Shown here piece after piece: positions 4,690 to 5,686 of a stretch of 5,686 nucleotides of DNA (position 1 is the first letter of the stretch; each line of letters begins with the position of its first letter). Source of the DNA: Caldimonas sp. (GTDB lineage: Bacteria; Pseudomonadota; Gammaproteobacteria; Burkholderiales; Burkholderiaceae_C). A program made the position numbers and the translations under genes. The stretch is taken from NCBI GenBank assembly GCA_030150305.1, contig JASLGD010000272.1, positions 1 to 5,686 of the forward strand, in the 5' to 3' direction. The notes beneath the pieces were generated by a model. That model ran no database searches. It saw only the letters and a list, made by a program, of their open reading frames with translations, and was not told where the DNA came from.

Positions 4690-5686
4690 CTGACGCGGTG
4701 GCGGAGCACGCCACGCTCGACGCGGCAAGCGAGCGGCCGGCGCCGCCGATCGGCGTCGCCGAGGTCGCGCTGCTGGCGTCGGTCTTCGTCGTCGCCGCGT
4801 GCGGGCTCGTCTACGAGCTCGCCGCGGGAACGCTCGCGAGCTACCTGCTCGGCGACTCGATCCTGCAGTTCTCGACCGTCATCGGAACGTACCTGTTCGC
4901 GATGGGAGTCGGCTCTTGGCTGTCGCGCTACCTCGAGCGCCAGCTCGTCGCGCAGTTCCTGCGCATCGAGCTCCTCGTCGGGCTCGTCGGCGGCGCAATG
5001 CCGGCGGCGCTGTTCGCGCTGCAGTCGCTCGCGGTGCCGTCGTTCCGGATCGCGCTTTACGGCTTCGTGCTCGCGATCGGCGTGCTGGTCGGGCTCGAGA
5101 TCCCGCTCGTCCTGCGGATCCTCAAGCGCAGCATGCGCAGCGCCCACGGCGGCCTGAAGACGCTCGTCTCGCAGGTCCTCACGTTCGACTACCTCGGCGC
5201 GCTCGCCGTCTCGATCGCGTTCCCGCTCCTGCTCGTGCCGCAGCTCGGCCTGATCCGCACCGGCGCGCTGTTCGGGCTGATGAACGCCGGCGTCGCGCTG
5301 TGGGCGCTGTGGCTCTTCCGCGCCGAGCTGCGCGTGATCGGCGCGTACGCGATCGCGGCGACGGCGACGGTCGCGGCGCTCGTCGCGCTGTTCGCCGCCG
5401 CCGACCACGTGACGAGCTGGGCCGAGGACCGCTTCTACGGCGACCAGGTGATCTACAGCGAGACGAGCGCGTACCAGCGCGTCGTCGTCACCGGCGGCCG
5501 CGCCGGCATCCGCCTGTTCCTCAACGGCAACCTGCAGTTCCACTCGCGCGACGAGTACCGCTACCACGAGGCGCTCGTCCATCCGGCGCTGGCGGCGCAC
5601 GGCGCGCCGCGGCAAGTGCTCGTGCTCGGCGGCGGCGACGGCATGGCGGTGCGCGAGATCCTCAGGTATCCGAGCGTCGAGCGCGT
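4686..5686 (+). CDS. speE: Polyamine aminopropyltransferase (spermidine synthase) with N-terminal membrane domain, cut by window edge
   Basis: The frame is open from GTG 4686 to the window edge, showing 333 residues. Residues 1-24 are polar. About seven hydrophobic segments follow (roughly 25-48, 62-80, 93-115, 120-146, 162-184, 188-211 and 216-238), with family text GLVYEL (40-45) and FDYLGAL (167-173). The catalytic part then starts: FYGDQVIYSETSAYQ (250-264), LFLNGNLQF (277-285), the DEYRYHEALVHPAL substrate-side motif (289-302) and the decarboxylated-AdoMet loop VLVLGGGDG (311-319). The family transfers aminopropyl from decarboxylated S-adenosylmethionine to putrescine or a similar amine. 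The C-terminal half of the enzyme lies outside. The start overlaps the DUF350 stop as GTGA; GTG 4698 is an alternative. No strong ribosome-binding site is seen, in keeping with coupled translation. The supplier of decarboxylated AdoMet (speD) is not in the window. Confidence 0.9.
   Translation, partial: MTDAVAEHATLDAASERPAPPIGVAEVALLASVFVVAACGLVYELAAGTLASYLLGDSILQFSTVIGTYLFAMGVGSWLSRYLERQLVAQFLRIELLVGLVGGAMPAALFALQSLAVPSFRIALYGFVLAIGVLVGLEIPLVLRILKRSMRSAHGGLKTLVSQVLTFDYLGALAVSIAFPLLLVPQLGLIRTGALFGLMNAGVALWALWLFRAELRVIGAYAIAATATVAALVALFAAADHVTSWAEDRFYGDQVIYSETSAYQRVVVTGGRAGIRLFLNGNLQFHSRDEYRYHEALVHPALAAHGAPRQVLVLGGGDGMAVREILRYPSVER

Noticed and set aside
4578..5615. 345-codon minus-strand frame opposite the spermidine synthase
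   Set aside because: It is highly charged shadow sequence. The plus strand encodes clear aminopropyltransferase motifs.

Overview
The window is very GC-rich (about 70% by eye), with strongly G/C-ending codons throughout. It suggests a betaproteobacterium, probably of the Burkholderiales or a related lineage. This rests on codon use, the UbiH-type flavoprotein, the interspersed-repeat style and the SPFH/DUF4178/DUF350/spermidine synthase cassette. No rRNA or other marker is present to fix the taxon.

Layout: two genes run leftwards. These are an amidase-family protein cut by the left edge (1-176) and a UbiH/UbiF-family FAD monooxygenase (204-1529), transcribed monooxygenase first, then amidase. 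A 90-bp divergent intergenic region (1530-1619) separates them from a rightward set of four genes. In order these are a YdjI-like SPFH protein with a SHOCT tail (1620-2678), a two-zinc-ribbon, two-DUF4178 protein with a C-terminal membrane anchor (2789-4411), a small two-helix DUF350 membrane protein (4465-4689) and a polyamine aminopropyltransferase with an N-terminal membrane domain, cut by the right edge (4686-5686). The 110-bp gap between the first two rightward genes holds a 69-bp imperfect inverted repeat of interspersed-element type.

How the genes may work together: the leftward pair includes a likely ubiquinone-ring hydroxylase, plus an amidase with no evident link to it. The rightward set looks like one functional cassette. 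SPFH (YdjI-like) proteins and zinc-ribbon membrane proteins accompany PspA in the Bacillus subtilis ydj locus. DUF350 (YjfL) sits in the Escherichia coli yjf locus with a PspA paralogue and a glutathionylspermidine-synthetase-like ATP-grasp protein. A membrane-linked envelope function coupled to polyamine aminopropylation is therefore the most attractive reading, but it is inference. There are no RNA genes, insertion sequences, CRISPR arrays or phage genes in the window, and no stretch over 300 bases lacks a gene.
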